A stretch of DNA of 64,000 nucleotides from JARIHD01 sp035758825 (GCA_035758825.1 DASTWA010000003.1:10916-74915); one strand, 5' to 3'. Shown: positions 1 through 13,210, counted from the first letter of the stretch. Numbers and translations are program-made. Notes: generated by a model not told the origin, from the letters alone.

Positions 1-567
1 GGCGTTGATATCATTGTCGGCACCCAGACCCTCGCAAAAGGACTGGATTTGCCAAAACTCAGCGTTGTCGGTGTCATCATGGCCGACACCAGCCTGTACT
101 TCCCTGACTTTAGCGCGCAAGAGAGGACATACCAATTATTAAGCCAAGTTATAGGCCGCGTCGGAAGAGGCCACCGCCAAGGCCGGGCCATTGTGCAGAC
201 CTACAGTCCTGACAGCCCTTTGCTAGGGGCGATTTTGTCCAAGGATTGGCAGACTTTTTACAAGCAAGAGCTTCAGGAACGCAAGACCTTTATGTTCCCC
301 CCGTACTGTTACCTGCTCAAGCTAACCTGCCGCCGGGCGACCCAAAAGAACGCCGAACAAGCTGCCGACAAATTTGCGAATGAACTTGCCCGTTCCAGCC
401 TCAAGATAGCCATCGAAGGGCCAGCTCCCGCCTTCCACGAAAAGATTCAGAACAAATACCAATGGCAGGTTGTCGTAAAGTCCAAAGACCGAAAAGAGCT
501 CCTAAAGACCATATCAATACTCCCCAGTGGATGGTCATACGACATTGACCCCATGAATCTTCTCTAG
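1..567 (+). CDS. priA: Primosomal protein N' (PriA helicase), C-terminal part
   Basis: Replication-restart helicase that reloads the replisome at stalled forks. The reading frame is open from base 1, so the N-terminus lies outside the window. The visible 188 residues hold the end of the helicase core: a GTQTLAKGLD stretch (motif V-like), a DTSLYFPDFSAQERTYQLL stretch and the motif VI sequence QVIGRVGRG, followed by the PriA C-terminal domain. The zinc-binding cysteine region would be upstream of the visible part. The gene precedes def and fmt, the classic priA-def-fmt order. A 40-nt gap with its own promoter separates it from def. Confidence 0.93.
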   Translation, partial: GVDIIVGTQTLAKGLDLPKLSVVGVIMADTSLYFPDFSAQERTYQLLSQVIGRVGRGHRQGRAIVQTYSPDSPLLGAILSKDWQTFYKQELQERKTFMFPPYCYLLKLTCRRATQKNAEQAADKFANELARSSLKIAIEGPAPAFHEKIQNKYQWQVVVKSKDRKELLKTISILPSGWSYDIDPMNLL

Positions 568-573
568 TAAACA

Positions 574-602
574 TTGTCGGTGGGCACAAAAATGGCTATA
601 CT
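574..602 (+). promoter_or_regulatory. Promoter of def-fmt
   Basis: TTGTCG (574-579), a 17-nt spacer and TATACT (597-602). The expected transcription start falls on or just before the start codon of def, so the message would be leaderless. Confidence 0.5.
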
Positions 603-610
603 CTCTAGTG

Positions 611-1183
611 ATGAACAAAAGTAATATTATTTCTTTGCCTAACAAGCATCTGCGCCAGCGATCAAAAAAAGTAGGCATTATCACCGACGAAGTCAAAGAA
701 CTCATTGAGGGTATGAAGACGGCTACCCTTGACTGGGAAGAAAGCCGTGAGCATGAAGTCGGAGTTGCATTGGCCGCAATCCAGGTCGATCAACTCCTTA
801 GAATCATCGTAATACGTAATGATTTTGACAACAGGGACGACAAGACGTTCACTGTCTTCATTAACCCGGAGGTAACCAAACAAGAAGGTAAAATTGAACA
901 AGATTTTGAGGGCTGTTTGAGCGTTCCGGACATTTACGGAAAAGTGCCTCGTTATACCAAAGTCCGCGTACGCGCACAGGACGAGACTGGTCGTTTTTTT
1001 CGTGTAACTGCCGAGGGATTCTTGGCACGGGTATTCCAGCATGAAATCGACCACACAAACGGCATTGTGTTCATTGATCGTATCAAGGACGACCCGGACG
1101 CCTTCTTTCGGCTGAGAAATGATGGCCATCTAGAGAAGCTCAATTATGAAAAAGATGTCCGAGACAATCACATTCTTTGGTAG
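611..1183 (+). CDS. def: Peptide deformylase
   Basis: Metal-dependent hydrolase that removes the formyl group from the N-terminal methionine of new proteins. All three family motifs are visible: VALAAIQVD (motif 1, with the catalytic Gln kept but the usual GxGLAAPQ changed to VALAAIQ), EGCLS (metal-binding Cys) and QHEIDH (the HExxH metal site). The length of 190 residues is slightly long for the family. Two starts are possible, GTG at 608 and ATG at 611; no Shine-Dalgarno sequence is visible and a TATACT box ends at 602, so initiation is probably leaderless. The gene overlaps fmt by 38 bases, and the pair makes the formylation/deformylation cycle. Confidence 0.93.
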   Translation: MNKSNIISLPNKHLRQRSKKVGIITDEVKELIEGMKTATLDWEESREHEVGVALAAIQVDQLLRIIVIRNDFDNRDDKTFTVFINPEVTKQEGKIEQDFEGCLSVPDIYGKVPRYTKVRVRAQDETGRFFRVTAEGFLARVFQHEIDHTNGIVFIDRIKDDPDAFFRLRNDGHLEKLNYEKDVRDNHILW

Positions 1184-2060
1184 CGGCCCCGTAGCCGCCG
1201 AAAGTCTCCGCCTGCTGGCGCAAAGCTTTAGTATCGAGGCGGTCATCACTAAGCCTCGTCCCGCACATCACAAAGGGACCGTCCCCGTCCTCGACGTCGC
1301 CTCAGAGCTGGGCCTGACCATCCATACCGTATCAGACAAACAAGCACTCAAAACGTTGTTCGAATCGAGGCCGGTTAAAAGCCGGGTGGCAGTCCTTATT
1401 GATTTCGGCATTATCGTGCCACAATCAATCATCGACTACTTCCCCCTGGGTATTGTGAACAGTCATTTTTCATTGCTGCCAGAGTGGCGAGGAGCCGATC
1501 CGATCACCTTTGCCATCTTAAGCGGGCAAAAAACAACGGGCGTAAGCCTCATGTTGCTAGTGGCCGAGATGGACAAAGGCCCCTTGTTGGCCCAGGGGAC
1601 ATATGACCTCCCGCCGGCCATTACAACACCTGAGCTTACAGAGGATCTTATAGACCTCAGCTACCAGATGCTCATAGAGGTCCTCCCCCGGTACGTAAGC
1701 GGAGATATTGCGCCCTACGATCAGGATGAAGCCAAGGGCGTAACCTATTCACGCAAACTAAGCAAAGAGGATAGCCTGGTCGATTGGCACAAGCCGGCCG
1801 ATCAAATTGAACGTGAAGTGCGGGCATTCGCCGGTTGGCCCAAAACCAGGGCCACGTTTGACGGTCTTGAATTAATCATTACTAAGTCCCACGTCATCGA
1901 CCTTAACGGTGTGCCAGGCAAAGCAACAATCGAGAACAAGCTGCCTGTCGTCTTCTGCGGCGAAAAGGCGTTAGCCCTCGATATAGTCAAACCTGCCGGC
2001 AAAAAAGAAATGACCGGCGAAGCATTCCTCGCCGGCTATAAAACTGCTTTTCTCGGGTAG
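1146..2060 (+). CDS. fmt: Methionyl-tRNA formyltransferase
   Basis: Transfers a formyl group from 10-formyl-THF to initiator Met-tRNA. The N-terminal hydrolase-type domain carries the family signature NSHFSLLPEWRGADPI (about residues 108-123, containing the catalytic Asn and His) and AEMDKGPLL with the downstream Asp. A C-terminal OB-like domain begins around residue 200. Length is 304 residues, normal. Translation can start at ATG 1146 or ATG 1155, both inside the end of def, so coupling to def is likely. The stop lies 1 nt from the stop of the convergent DUF5663-like gene, and no terminator is visible between them. Confidence 0.93.
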   Translation: MKKMSETITFFGSGPVAAESLRLLAQSFSIEAVITKPRPAHHKGTVPVLDVASELGLTIHTVSDKQALKTLFESRPVKSRVAVLIDFGIIVPQSIIDYFPLGIVNSHFSLLPEWRGADPITFAILSGQKTTGVSLMLLVAEMDKGPLLAQGTYDLPPAITTPELTEDLIDLSYQMLIEVLPRYVSGDIAPYDQDEAKGVTYSRKLSKEDSLVDWHKPADQIEREVRAFAGWPKTRATFDGLELIITKSHVIDLNGVPGKATIENKLPVVFCGEKALALDIVKPAGKKEMTGEAFLAGYKTAFLG

Positions 2061-2061
2061 G

Positions 2062-2454
2062 CTAGTAACCTGCTGGCGGCTGTTGGGGCTGGCCAGGCTG
2101 CTGATAATCGTCAGATTGTTGTGGGTCAGGCTGCGCACCGGCTTGAGCGCTAGCTGCCACAATCTGAGGAGCAACCTGTTTAATTTCAGTTTTGAGTTTT
2201 TCAAACTCTTCTGCAACAACATCCTTATAGTTGGGGAAATTGCTTTCAAGCCATTTAAGCGCTCCGGCTTCATCGTTACGGTTAATGAATTCTTCGAACT
2301 CATTAAGCTGGGCGTCGCTCATTTGCTTGGCCAATTCCATACCTACGCGCATCTCGAGCGTCTCGTAGATGTGCGCCAGCATCTTTTTCTTTTCGTCTGG
2401 CGGCAATGCCCCTAGGCCTAGTTCTTGTAGAAGGTTGTCATCTAGCTTTATCAT
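2062..2454 (-). CDS. Small acidic protein, DUF5663-like
   Basis: 130 residues. The N-terminal two thirds are helical and acidic, with an opening LDDNLLQELGLG pattern. From about residue 95 the chain becomes Gln/Pro-rich and ends in PPAGY, a low-complexity tail. There is no signal peptide or membrane segment. I recall similar small proteins annotated as DUF5663 in Saccharibacteria and other CPR genomes, so the family call is from memory. It lies 34 nt downstream of infB and is probably the last gene of the rpsA-infB unit. Function unknown. Confidence 0.6.
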   Translation of the reverse strand: MIKLDDNLLQELGLGALPPDEKKKMLAHIYETLEMRVGMELAKQMSDAQLNEFEEFINRNDEAGALKWLESNFPNYKDVVAEEFEKLKTEIKQVAPQIVAASAQAGAQPDPQQSDDYQQPGQPQQPPAGY

Positions 2455-2488
2455 ATCGTCCTCATTGTAGCATACAGATAAGATGCTG

Positions 2489-4249
2489 CTACAGGCTTCG
2501 AGCTACCGTGCTACGTGTAAAGAATTCGAGGCGGTCACCCTCCTGGATTTCGAGGCGATTCTCGGTCTTGATATTTACACCGCACATTTCGCCCTCCTGG
2601 ACTTCCTTTGCATCTTGCGGGCCACGCTTAAGGTTAGTCACCTCAACTTCGGCAATAGCCTTGCCATCTCGCACCAAACGAGCCAACGCTGGAGCTGCCA
2701 ATTTTCCTTTGGTGACTTCGCCGCCACAGATGACCTCTGTCTTTGTAGTCTTAAACACAGCCTTTACAACCAGGCGGCCGAGGTCGGTTTCGACTACTTC
2801 GGGCGGCAAAAGCTTGGTCATTTCTTCTTTAACATCGTCGATAAGTTCGTAAATAACGCTGTAGAGGCGGATAGAAATCTTATCGCGGCTGGCTAAACGC
2901 TTAATGTTTGTAGGAGCTACAACATTAAACCCATAAATGATAGTGTCGCTGGTCGATGCAAGATGGAGATCGTTCTCAGTAATCGAACCTACTCCGGAAC
3001 TCACGATATGGACAGCGACCTCATCGGTATCTAAAGCCTTCAGGCTATCGACTACAGAAGTTAATGAACCCTGTACGTCAGCCCGGATGATTACGTTCAA
3101 TTCGTTAATCTTATTGTTGCGGTTGATCATACGAATCAACTCACTGCTGTTCATATCAGACCGGGAAGAAGAACCTTGCTTCTGGTTGGTGGCCTTTTCG
3201 GCGGCAGAACGCGCTACCTTCTCGTCTTTTACAACAATGAACTCGTCACCGAACTCAGGAAGCGCCTTAAAACCGGCAATCTCAACTGGGGTTGAGGGCG
3301 TGGCTTCCTTAAGAGGCTTCCCGTCGCTGCCTTCCATGGTACGAATCTTGGCATATGTTGTACCAGCTACAATGAAGTCGCCGGTCTTAAGCGTGCCTTC
3401 TTCTACAAGGGCATTCGCGATCGGCCCCTTGCCCTGCTCCAGGTGAGACTCAATGATCAGTCCGGTAGCGACTGCCGTAGCGTCCGCACGGAAGTCTTCG
3501 ACATCGGTAACAAGCAGGATCATGTCGAGCAAATTATCGATACCCTGCTTAGTCTTGGCCGAGACTTCGACAATGACAGTGTCGCCGCCCCACTCTTCCG
3601 GCAACAGATCGTTTTCGGCCAGCTGCTGCTTTACGCGGTTAGCGTCGGCGCCTTCCTTGTCTATCTTGTTCAAGGCAACAATCATCTTTACGCCTGCCTT
3701 GCGGGCAAAACGGATAGCCTCAAGTGTCTGAGGTTTGATACCGTCGTCGGCGGCGATAACAATAATGGCGATATCTGTCAGGTGCGCACCATGCTCACGA
3801 ATAGCCGCAAAGGCTTCGTGGCCCGGAGTGTCCAGGAAGGTGATGGCGCGTTCACCGTGTTTAATCTGATAGGCAGAAATGTGCTGGGTAATACCGCCAG
3901 CTTCTCCCTTGGCTACCTGAGCACCCCGAATAGCATCGAGTAGGCTCGTTTTCCCGTGGTCGACGTGACCCATCACAGCGACAACTGGAGGACGAGGCAT
4001 TGCAGCATCACCATGTTCACGCTTTTTATGACGTTGAGCGGGCTCTTCTTGAGCCTTCTTTGTCAGTTCAACGTCAATTCCAAGCTCACCAACAATAATT
4101 TGAGCGGTATCGAAATCGATCCGCTCATTTATCGTGGCCATAACGCCGTTCTTCATAAGCTCGCCAATCAAACGAGTGGCAGGCAATGACAGCTTCTCGG
4201 CAAGCGCGCCAACAGTAATCATGTCTTCGATTTCAATAGTTCGAGCCAT
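2489..4249 (-). CDS. infB: Translation initiation factor IF-2
   Basis: GTPase that brings fMet-tRNA to the 30S subunit and promotes subunit joining. An N-terminal IF2_N-like helical segment (about residues 1-60) is followed by the G domain with GHVDHGKTS (G1), DTPGHEAF (G3) and NKID (G4), then domains II, III and IV. At 586 residues it lacks the long charged N-terminal extension of proteobacterial IF-2, which is usual for small genomes. The start chosen is ATG 4249: GGAG lies 8 nt upstream, whereas the alternative GTG at 4258 abuts the same site. It follows rpsA by 57 nt. Confidence 0.96.
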   Translation of the reverse strand: MARTIEIEDMITVGALAEKLSLPATRLIGELMKNGVMATINERIDFDTAQIIVGELGIDVELTKKAQEEPAQRHKKREHGDAAMPRPPVVAVMGHVDHGKTSLLDAIRGAQVAKGEAGGITQHISAYQIKHGERAITFLDTPGHEAFAAIREHGAHLTDIAIIVIAADDGIKPQTLEAIRFARKAGVKMIVALNKIDKEGADANRVKQQLAENDLLPEEWGGDTVIVEVSAKTKQGIDNLLDMILLVTDVEDFRADATAVATGLIIESHLEQGKGPIANALVEEGTLKTGDFIVAGTTYAKIRTMEGSDGKPLKEATPSTPVEIAGFKALPEFGDEFIVVKDEKVARSAAEKATNQKQGSSSRSDMNSSELIRMINRNNKINELNVIIRADVQGSLTSVVDSLKALDTDEVAVHIVSSGVGSITENDLHLASTSDTIIYGFNVVAPTNIKRLASRDKISIRLYSVIYELIDDVKEEMTKLLPPEVVETDLGRLVVKAVFKTTKTEVICGGEVTKGKLAAPALARLVRDGKAIAEVEVTNLKRGPQDAKEVQEGEMCGVNIKTENRLEIQEGDRLEFFTRSTVARSL

Positions 4250-4306
4250 AGTTGACACTCCCTTCTCTTGCCGAGATACACCGGCATTATGTTTTACATA
4301 GGTCGC

Positions 4307-5374
4307 TTATTTAGCGCTCTTGAGGCTCAGGGCAATCTTACGAGCATCGGTGTCGATGTCGATTACCTTGAACTGCTTCTTCTCGTTGAGCTTAAAGATC
4401 TGCTGTGGGTCAACAGTTTCTTCGTCGCTCATCTCTGACACGTGCACCAGAGCTTCTACGCTTGGGCTCAGCTGAACGAAAGCACCAAAAGGAGTGATAC
4501 GGGTAATCTTACCCTCAACGATATCACCCTTGTTAAAGGCTTTTACTTCCTTCAACCATGGGTCTTCGGTCATCTGCTTGAGGCTCAGGCTCAGGCGGTC
4601 CTTGTCGATGGCAATGATCTTAGCCTTGACAGTGTCGCCAACCTTTACGTAGTTGCGTGGGTCTTCGACACGTTCCCAAGAGATCTCGGAAATGTGGATC
4701 AGACCTTCGATGCCTTGTACGTTAACAAACGCACCAAAGTCGATAACACCGGTAACAACACCTTCGACTACGTCGCCGACTTTCAGCTCAGCAAAGCGAG
4801 CCTGCATGTCGTCCTTAACAGCTTCCTTCTCGGAGAAGATAAGCTTGTTGTCCTTGCGGCTGACGTCGAGGATACGAACGCGAAGCGGCTTGTTGACCAG
4901 CGCGTTGAGCTTCTGCAGGATCTCGTCCTTATCAGCGCCAGATACGCGTGGGTAGTGGCCGGCAGCCAGTTGTGACACTGGCAAGAAACCGCGAATGCCT
5001 TCGAGCTCTACCAGCAGACCACCGCGGTTAGCGTCATAGGGGCTAATCTCGATGATTTCCTGAGCTTCGAACAGGCGGCGGAGTTCGTCCCAACCTCGGT
5101 CCTTAGCTGCACGCTTCATGCTGAGGAGAGCGTAGCCCTCGTCCAGCTCTGGGTCGATAACGCTTACCGTTACCTTCTGGCCAAGCTCCAGGGTTTGGCC
5201 GTGGCCAATCTCGCGGCGCATAACAACGCCGACGCCCATAGCGCCTAGGTCAATCCAGACCTCGTGCTTCTTTACAGAACTCACCACGCCTTCAACGACA
5301 TCGCCCGCTTCGAGGTGTTTGATGTCACTGCCGGCAAGCAGTTCGTCCATTGTTACAGTAGTATTTTTTGACAT
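4307..5374 (-). CDS. rpsA: 30S ribosomal protein S1 (four S1 domains)
   Basis: RNA-binding ribosomal protein. Four tandem S1/OB repeats are visible, beginning near GDVVEGVVSSVKKHEVWIDLG, then LGQKVTVSVID, VGDVVEGVVTGVIDFGAFV and KGDIVEGKITRITPFGAFV; the last two are canonical and the first two diverged. E. coli S1 has six domains, while four is common in Gram-positive-type S1. The start at ATG 5374 is preferred because the AGGAGG site is 10 nt upstream; an ATG at 5383 is almost on top of that site. First gene of the rpsA-infB unit, with a strong promoter upstream. Confidence 0.93.
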   Translation of the reverse strand: MSKNTTVTMDELLAGSDIKHLEAGDVVEGVVSSVKKHEVWIDLGAMGVGVVMRREIGHGQTLELGQKVTVSVIDPELDEGYALLSMKRAAKDRGWDELRRLFEAQEIIEISPYDANRGGLLVELEGIRGFLPVSQLAAGHYPRVSGADKDEILQKLNALVNKPLRVRILDVSRKDNKLIFSEKEAVKDDMQARFAELKVGDVVEGVVTGVIDFGAFVNVQGIEGLIHISEISWERVEDPRNYVKVGDTVKAKIIAIDKDRLSLSLKQMTEDPWLKEVKAFNKGDIVEGKITRITPFGAFVQLSPSVEALVHVSEMSDEETVDPQQIFKLNEKKQFKVIDIDTDARKIALSLKSAK

Positions 5375-5451
5375 GTTTTCCATGCCTCCTTCGTGATATA
5401 TTTCTAGTCGACCGTGCCCTGGATTGGAGCGACGGCCGCAAGATTACCCCT

Positions 5452-5480
5452 ATTATACCTGGTTTAACCCCTTTGGTCAA
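5452..5480 (-). promoter_or_regulatory. Promoter of rpsA
   Basis: On the minus strand TTGACC (5480-5475), a 17-nt spacer and TATAAT (5457-5452). This near-consensus sigma-70-type promoter leaves a leader of about 70 nt before rpsA. Confidence 0.75.
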
Positions 5481-5544
5481 AAGGGCTACGGGTAAGGCCT
5501 AAATCGCACAACTTAGCCGCCGGGCGTGCTACACTAAAATCAAT

Positions 5545-6363
5545 ATGTACTTGGGGATAGACATCGGAGGAACTAAAACGCTTGTTGCGTCTTTGACTAA
5601 CGAAGGCGTCATTTCTGAAAGCGTCAAATTCCCTACGCCAAAGGTATATACGGAATTCCTAAAAGAACTCTCCAGAACTGTTGCAAGTTTATCAACGGAT
5701 GAGTTTCGCCTAGCAGGGGTAGCGGCGCCTGGCAGGATTGATCGCGAGCGCGGTGTTGCCCTGGCCTTTGGCAACCTTAAATGGCACGACGTCCCACTCA
5801 GGCGGGACATCCACCGTATCGTTAAATGCCCGGTCGTCGTCGACAACGACGCCAATTTAGCCGGCCTCTCTGAAGCTATGCTCATCAGGCAGTATGACAC
5901 GGTGTTATACGTGACGATCAGCACTGGTATTGGTACTGGCGTGATCAGCAATCAACAGATTGACCCTAATTTCGCCGACTCCGAGGGTGGCGAGATTGTG
6001 CTCGAACACAAAGGCAAGATCCAGAAATGGGAAGACTTCGCTTCTGGCCGGGCGATCGTCAAGCGCTTCGGTAAAAGGGCGAGCGACATAGACGACCAGG
6101 CAACATGGAAGATCATTTCCAAGGACATCGCTATCGGCCTGTTCGACCTTATTACCTTTATACAGCCTGATGCAGTCGTACTTGGGGGCGGCGTGTGCAC
6201 TCACCTGGACCGTTTTGATAAACTCTTACTAGACGAACTAAAGAGATACGAAACACCGATCACTCCCATTCCTCCTATCCTAAAAGCCCAGCGGCCGGAG
6301 GAAGCAGTGGTATACGGCTGCTTTGATCTGGCAAAGGCCACCTATGAAGCCTCTACTCGATAA
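5545..6363 (+). CDS. ROK-family sugar kinase / glucokinase-like protein
   Basis: Likely ATP-dependent hexose kinase. DIGGTKT (residues 5-11) is the phosphate-binding loop, VDNDANLAG (about residue 100) carries the catalytic Asp, STGIGTG and GGEIVLEH follow, and VVLGGGV forms the adenosine motif. At 272 residues it is shorter than typical ROK proteins and has no N-terminal HTH, so it is an enzyme type rather than an NagC-type repressor. The usual Cys-rich zinc motif after the GHxxL region is absent. TACACT ends 9 nt before the ATG and there is no Shine-Dalgarno sequence. The 3' end overlaps the next gene. Substrate not predictable. Confidence 0.85.
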   Translation: MYLGIDIGGTKTLVASLTNEGVISESVKFPTPKVYTEFLKELSRTVASLSTDEFRLAGVAAPGRIDRERGVALAFGNLKWHDVPLRRDIHRIVKCPVVVDNDANLAGLSEAMLIRQYDTVLYVTISTGIGTGVISNQQIDPNFADSEGGEIVLEHKGKIQKWEDFASGRAIVKRFGKRASDIDDQATWKIISKDIAIGLFDLITFIQPDAVVLGGGVCTHLDRFDKLLLDELKRYETPITPIPPILKAQRPEEAVVYGCFDLAKATYEASTR

Positions 6364-6802
6364 ACTGAGGCAGGACTTTCCGGAAATTACATTCATGCCC
6401 GGCGAGGTGCCACACTGGTCTCCAGAGAACAACACGGTTACGTACACCGATAATACCCGGGGAGAAGCGACCCTCCTGCATGAGTTAGGCCATGCCCTTT
6501 GCGGGCACTCCGACTACAGTAGTGATGTCGACCTGCTCCGAAAAGAAGTCGAGGCCTGGCAGAAAGCTACGGCGGTCGCGGCTGGCTACGACGTAAGCCT
6601 TTCGGAAGACCATATTGAGAACTGCCTAGACACGTACCGAGACTGGCTACACAAACGAAGCACCTGCCCGACCTGCAGCGGTCACGGTTTGCAGCGCTCT
6701 AAGGCCCTCTACCACTGCCCAAACTGCCAAAGCCATTGGCAGGTCAGCTTTGCCCGCTTTTGCCGCCCATACAGGCTTAAAAGAGCTCTGACAGCAAATT
6801 AA
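6344..6802 (+). CDS. Small HExxH metallopeptidase-like protein with zinc ribbon
   Basis: About 152 residues from ATG 6344, which overlaps the ROK gene by 20 nt; a TTG at 6323 is an alternative start. ATLLHELGHALCGH is an HExxH-type zinc site with a third histidine close by, resembling ImmA/IrrE-like and WLM-type small peptidases. The C-terminus has two CxxC pairs, CPTC and CPNC, forming a rubredoxin-like zinc ribbon. No signal peptide or membrane segment, so cytoplasmic. Overlap with the kinase suggests translational coupling. The substrate is unknown, and catalysis is inferred only from the motif. Confidence 0.65.
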   Translation: MKPLLDKLRQDFPEITFMPGEVPHWSPENNTVTYTDNTRGEATLLHELGHALCGHSDYSSDVDLLRKEVEAWQKATAVAAGYDVSLSEDHIENCLDTYRDWLHKRSTCPTCSGHGLQRSKALYHCPNCQSHWQVSFARFCRPYRLKRALTAN

Positions 6803-6833
6803 AAGCCCGGACACAAATATCCGGGCTTTTTGG
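6802..6833. terminator. Bidirectional intrinsic terminator
   Basis: Stem AAAAGCCCGGA / TCCGGGCTTTT with an 8-nt loop and a T-run on the plus strand and an A-run in front. It sits between convergent genes and can end both. Confidence 0.8.
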
Positions 6834-6844
6834 CTTAGCTGTTC

Positions 6845-7063
6845 TTAGGCAGCCAGGTCAAGGTCTTCACGAACGACCTTGGTGCGGCGCGAAATGCGGC
6901 CACCCTTGCGGCCGGCTTCACGAGCCAGCTCACGGTTGGCGAAGAAACCGCCAGTGCGGCCCTTCTTGCCACCCATGGCACCGATCTTTGCGTAAAAGTC
7001 AGCACCGTACTTCTTCTTGTTGGTAGAAGCAGCTGCTTCACCACCCTTTTTAGTTCCAGCCAT
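6845..7063 (-). CDS. KGG-motif stress protein (YciG/Con-10-like)
   Basis: 72-residue, Lys/Arg/Gly-rich protein. GAMGGKKGRTGGF and EAGRKGGRISRR match the short KGG repeat of stress-induced proteins such as YciG and the fungal Con-10 family. The start at ATG 7063 is set by a GGAGG site 8 nt upstream; the frame stays open further upstream but without support. The promoter at 7178-7206 leaves an untranslated leader of more than 100 nt, so control at the RNA level is possible. Function in the family is poorly defined; such proteins are often abundant under stress. Confidence 0.75.
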   Translation of the reverse strand: MAGTKKGGEAAASTNKKKYGADFYAKIGAMGGKKGRTGGFFANRELAREAGRKGGRISRRTKVVREDLDLAA

Positions 7064-7177
7064 ACTGAAAACCTCCGTTAAAACTCTGTTACTTCCGCAC
7101 CCGAGGACTAAAAAAGGCTCCAAACACCCCTAGTTGGGATGCGGAACCCTCTTATCCTTCCTCACGAAATTATGCTT

Positions 7178-7206
7178 ATGATAACATTGTATGACGCTAA
7201 TGTCAA
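7178..7206 (-). promoter_or_regulatory. Promoter of the KGG-motif gene
   Basis: Minus strand TTGACA (7206-7201), 17-nt spacer, TATCAT (7183-7178). The start codon is about 110 nt further, so the mRNA has a long leader in which TCCGCA (around 7094) and TGCGGA (around 7140) can pair. Confidence 0.7.
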
Positions 7207-7257
7207 TAGAAAACAAGTAAAGAATCACACGCTCGCCTTTGAAAAAGGGGCTTATAA

Positions 7258-7292
7258 AGATAAAAGCCACCCTATTCGGATGGCTTTTATAT
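7258..7292 (-). terminator. Terminator of the rRNA locus after 5S
   Basis: Minus-strand stem AAAAGCCATCC / GGGTGGCTTTT (one G-T pair) followed by a short T-rich stretch, directly downstream of 5S rRNA. Confidence 0.75.
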
Positions 7293-7296
7293 AATT

Positions 7297-7406
7297 CGGC
7301 ACCGTGCTATTTTCCCAGGGGTGAGCCCCAAGTATTGTAACCGCTGCGAGGCTTAACTTCTGTGTTCGGCATGGGAACAGGTGTTTCCCTCGCGCCATGG
7401 GCACCG
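7297..7406 (-). rRNA. rrf: 5S ribosomal RNA
   Basis: About 110 nt. The conserved 5S core CCGAACACAGAAGTTAAGC is present, and the ends pair as CGGTGCC with GGTGCCG. It is the last gene of the rRNA locus and is followed by a terminator. Confidence 0.93.
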
Positions 7407-7515
7407 ATCTCGTCTACTCACAATAGTAGACGGGATCGATGTCCATCTCTTACGCATGGATATTAGAGATGTAAAGCGTTTGTTAGACAAACGGGAGTCT
7501 ATCATATGATAAACA

Positions 7516-7536
7516 CCAACAACCAGTCAAATGCTT
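7516..7536 (-). other. 3' arm of the 23S rRNA processing stem
   Basis: Complementary to 10710-10729 on the other side of 23S, with one bulge and one mismatch. This is the usual long duplex cut by RNase III to release pre-23S. Confidence 0.7.
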
Positions 7537-7578
7537 TTCTCTCACCCGGAGTAGCAAGCTACTCGAATGAGAGAACGT

Positions 7579-10682
<3,104 letters not shown>

Positions 10683-10709
10683 ACGTACGAGTCTATAAAA
10701 TAGACTCTC

Positions 10710-10729
10710 AAGCATTGACTGGTTATTGG
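10710..10729 (-). other. 5' arm of the 23S rRNA processing stem
   Basis: The minus-strand sequence CCAATAACCAGTCAATGCTT pairs with 7516-7536 downstream of 23S. It marks the RNase III site of the 23S precursor. The rest of 10683-10965 is AT-rich transcribed spacer with a TTTAGA/TCTAAA hairpin and no ORF worth calling. Confidence 0.7.
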
Positions 10730-10889
10730 TATCAACCAATAAGCCGTTTGTCTTTAAAATTGCTTTTCTCTAATTTGCCAAATTTTTAAGTTGCAAAACT
10801 CAAGACTCCACCTATGGTTTTCTTGGACTTGAGTTTACACTCGAAACTATCTTTAGATAGGCTCTCTGTCTAAACTCAATTGCTAAGAT

Positions 10890-10918
10890 ATGATATCAGT
10901 TACTACAGAGGTTGTAAA
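10890..10918 (-). promoter_or_regulatory. Possible extra promoter for 23S-5S
   Basis: Minus-strand TTTACA (10918-10913), 17-nt spacer, TATCAT (10895-10890). It lies after tRNA-Ala and before the 23S processing stem. Confidence 0.4.
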
Positions 10919-10965
10919 GCATAAAGTGATGCAATATTTGCTACGCTATTACCCCTGTAAGATTG

Positions 10966-11042
10966 TGGTGGAGCAACGGGGACTCGAACCCCGGACCCCC
11001 TGCTTGCAAAGCAGGTGCTCTAGCCAACTGAGCTATTGCCCC
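10966..11042 (-). tRNA. tRNA-Ala (TGC)
   Basis: 77 nt including encoded CCA. Acceptor GGGGCAA pairs with TTGCTCC, the T-loop is GTTCGAG, and the anticodon is TGC in CTTTGCAAG. Discriminator A. Lies between tRNA-Ile and 23S as in classical rRNA operons. Confidence 0.96.
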
Positions 11043-11214
11043 ACGATAGGCCTCTTCTCTCTGGACTATTAGCCCAGAGGCCCTCTCCTAAGAGATCACA
11101 TCTTGCGGACGAACTCCGCGGCTCCGAGCCCATCAACGATGAGCCTAAGCGAAACGTTTTGGCGGCTAATGCCGCCGGCTACATTATATTCGCCTTGCGG
11201 CGAATTAATGTCTA

Positions 11215-11291
11215 TGGTGGGCGATGAGGGACTCGAACCTCCGACCTCGTCATTATCAGTGACGCGCTCTAACCAGCTGAGCTAATCGCCC
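11215..11291 (-). tRNA. tRNA-Ile (GAT)
   Basis: 77 nt including encoded CCA. Acceptor GGGCGAT/ATCGCCC, anticodon GAT in CTGATAA, discriminator A. A 172-nt spacer with small hairpins separates it from tRNA-Ala. Confidence 0.96.
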
Positions 11292-11325
11292 ATAGTTTGC
11301 TTCTATCCCTTGGGAGACAAGCGAT

Positions 11326-11354
11326 ATTGTACAGAAAATACCTCTGTTTTGCAA
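11326..11354 (-). promoter_or_regulatory. Promoter of the tRNA-Ile/tRNA-Ala/23S/5S unit
   Basis: Minus-strand TTGCAA (11354-11349), exactly 17-nt spacer, TACAAT (11331-11326). The transcript would start about 28 nt before tRNA-Ile. It follows a terminator at the end of the 16S unit. Confidence 0.6.
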
Positions 11355-11365
11355 TAATTTGTTAA

Positions 11366-11394
11366 AGAAAAAGGCGCCTGCATAAGCGCCTTTT
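11366..11394 (-). terminator. Intrinsic terminator after 16S rRNA
   Basis: Minus-strand stem AAAAGGCGC / GCGCCTTTT with a loop of about 8 nt and a T-run. It lies between the 16S 3' processing arm and the tRNA-Ile promoter, an unusual position inside an rRNA locus. Confidence 0.65.
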
Positions 11395-11400
11395 CTTAAA

Positions 11401-11428
11401 AACTAAGTAGTGCAATCAACGTCAAATT
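11401..11428 (-). other. 3' arm of the 16S rRNA processing stem
   Basis: Complementary over about 27 nt to 13127-13155 in the 16S leader, with one bulge and one or two mismatches. Together they form the pre-16S RNase III stem. The remaining spacer 11429-11553 is AT-rich with no gene. Confidence 0.7.
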
Positions 11429-11554
11429 CGTGTTTACAGAACTGATATCTTGCCATCTTGCGATGGTACATACATTGTCAGTACTGAAGTTACAATGTAT
11501 CAAGATCGACCTAGCTCGCATAGATTACTCGTATGCTGCTAGTTTTCTCCCTAG

Positions 11555-13030
<1,476 letters not shown>

Positions 13031-13126
13031 AAAGAATTTGTCTCTTCTCAGTCGAACATCAATCTTGCGATTGAAATTACTGACTAATGGAATCTGTGAA
13101 ACAGATTCCTAAAACAATTCAAAAAT

Positions 13127-13155
13127 CAATTGACGTTGATTTGCACTACTCAATT
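13127..13155 (-). other. 5' arm of the 16S rRNA processing stem
   Basis: Pairs with 11401-11428 downstream of 16S. It sits in the leader between the promoter and the 16S 5' end. Confidence 0.7.
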
Positions 13156-13210
13156 TTTAATGATCGGTTTTGTGAGACACCTTAACAAGACCTCAAAAAC
13201 TCTAAACAAG

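Noticed and set aside
662..1129. Long antisense ORF of 155 codons over def
   Set aside because: It is a shadow of a well-supported gene, with no family match or ribosome site.
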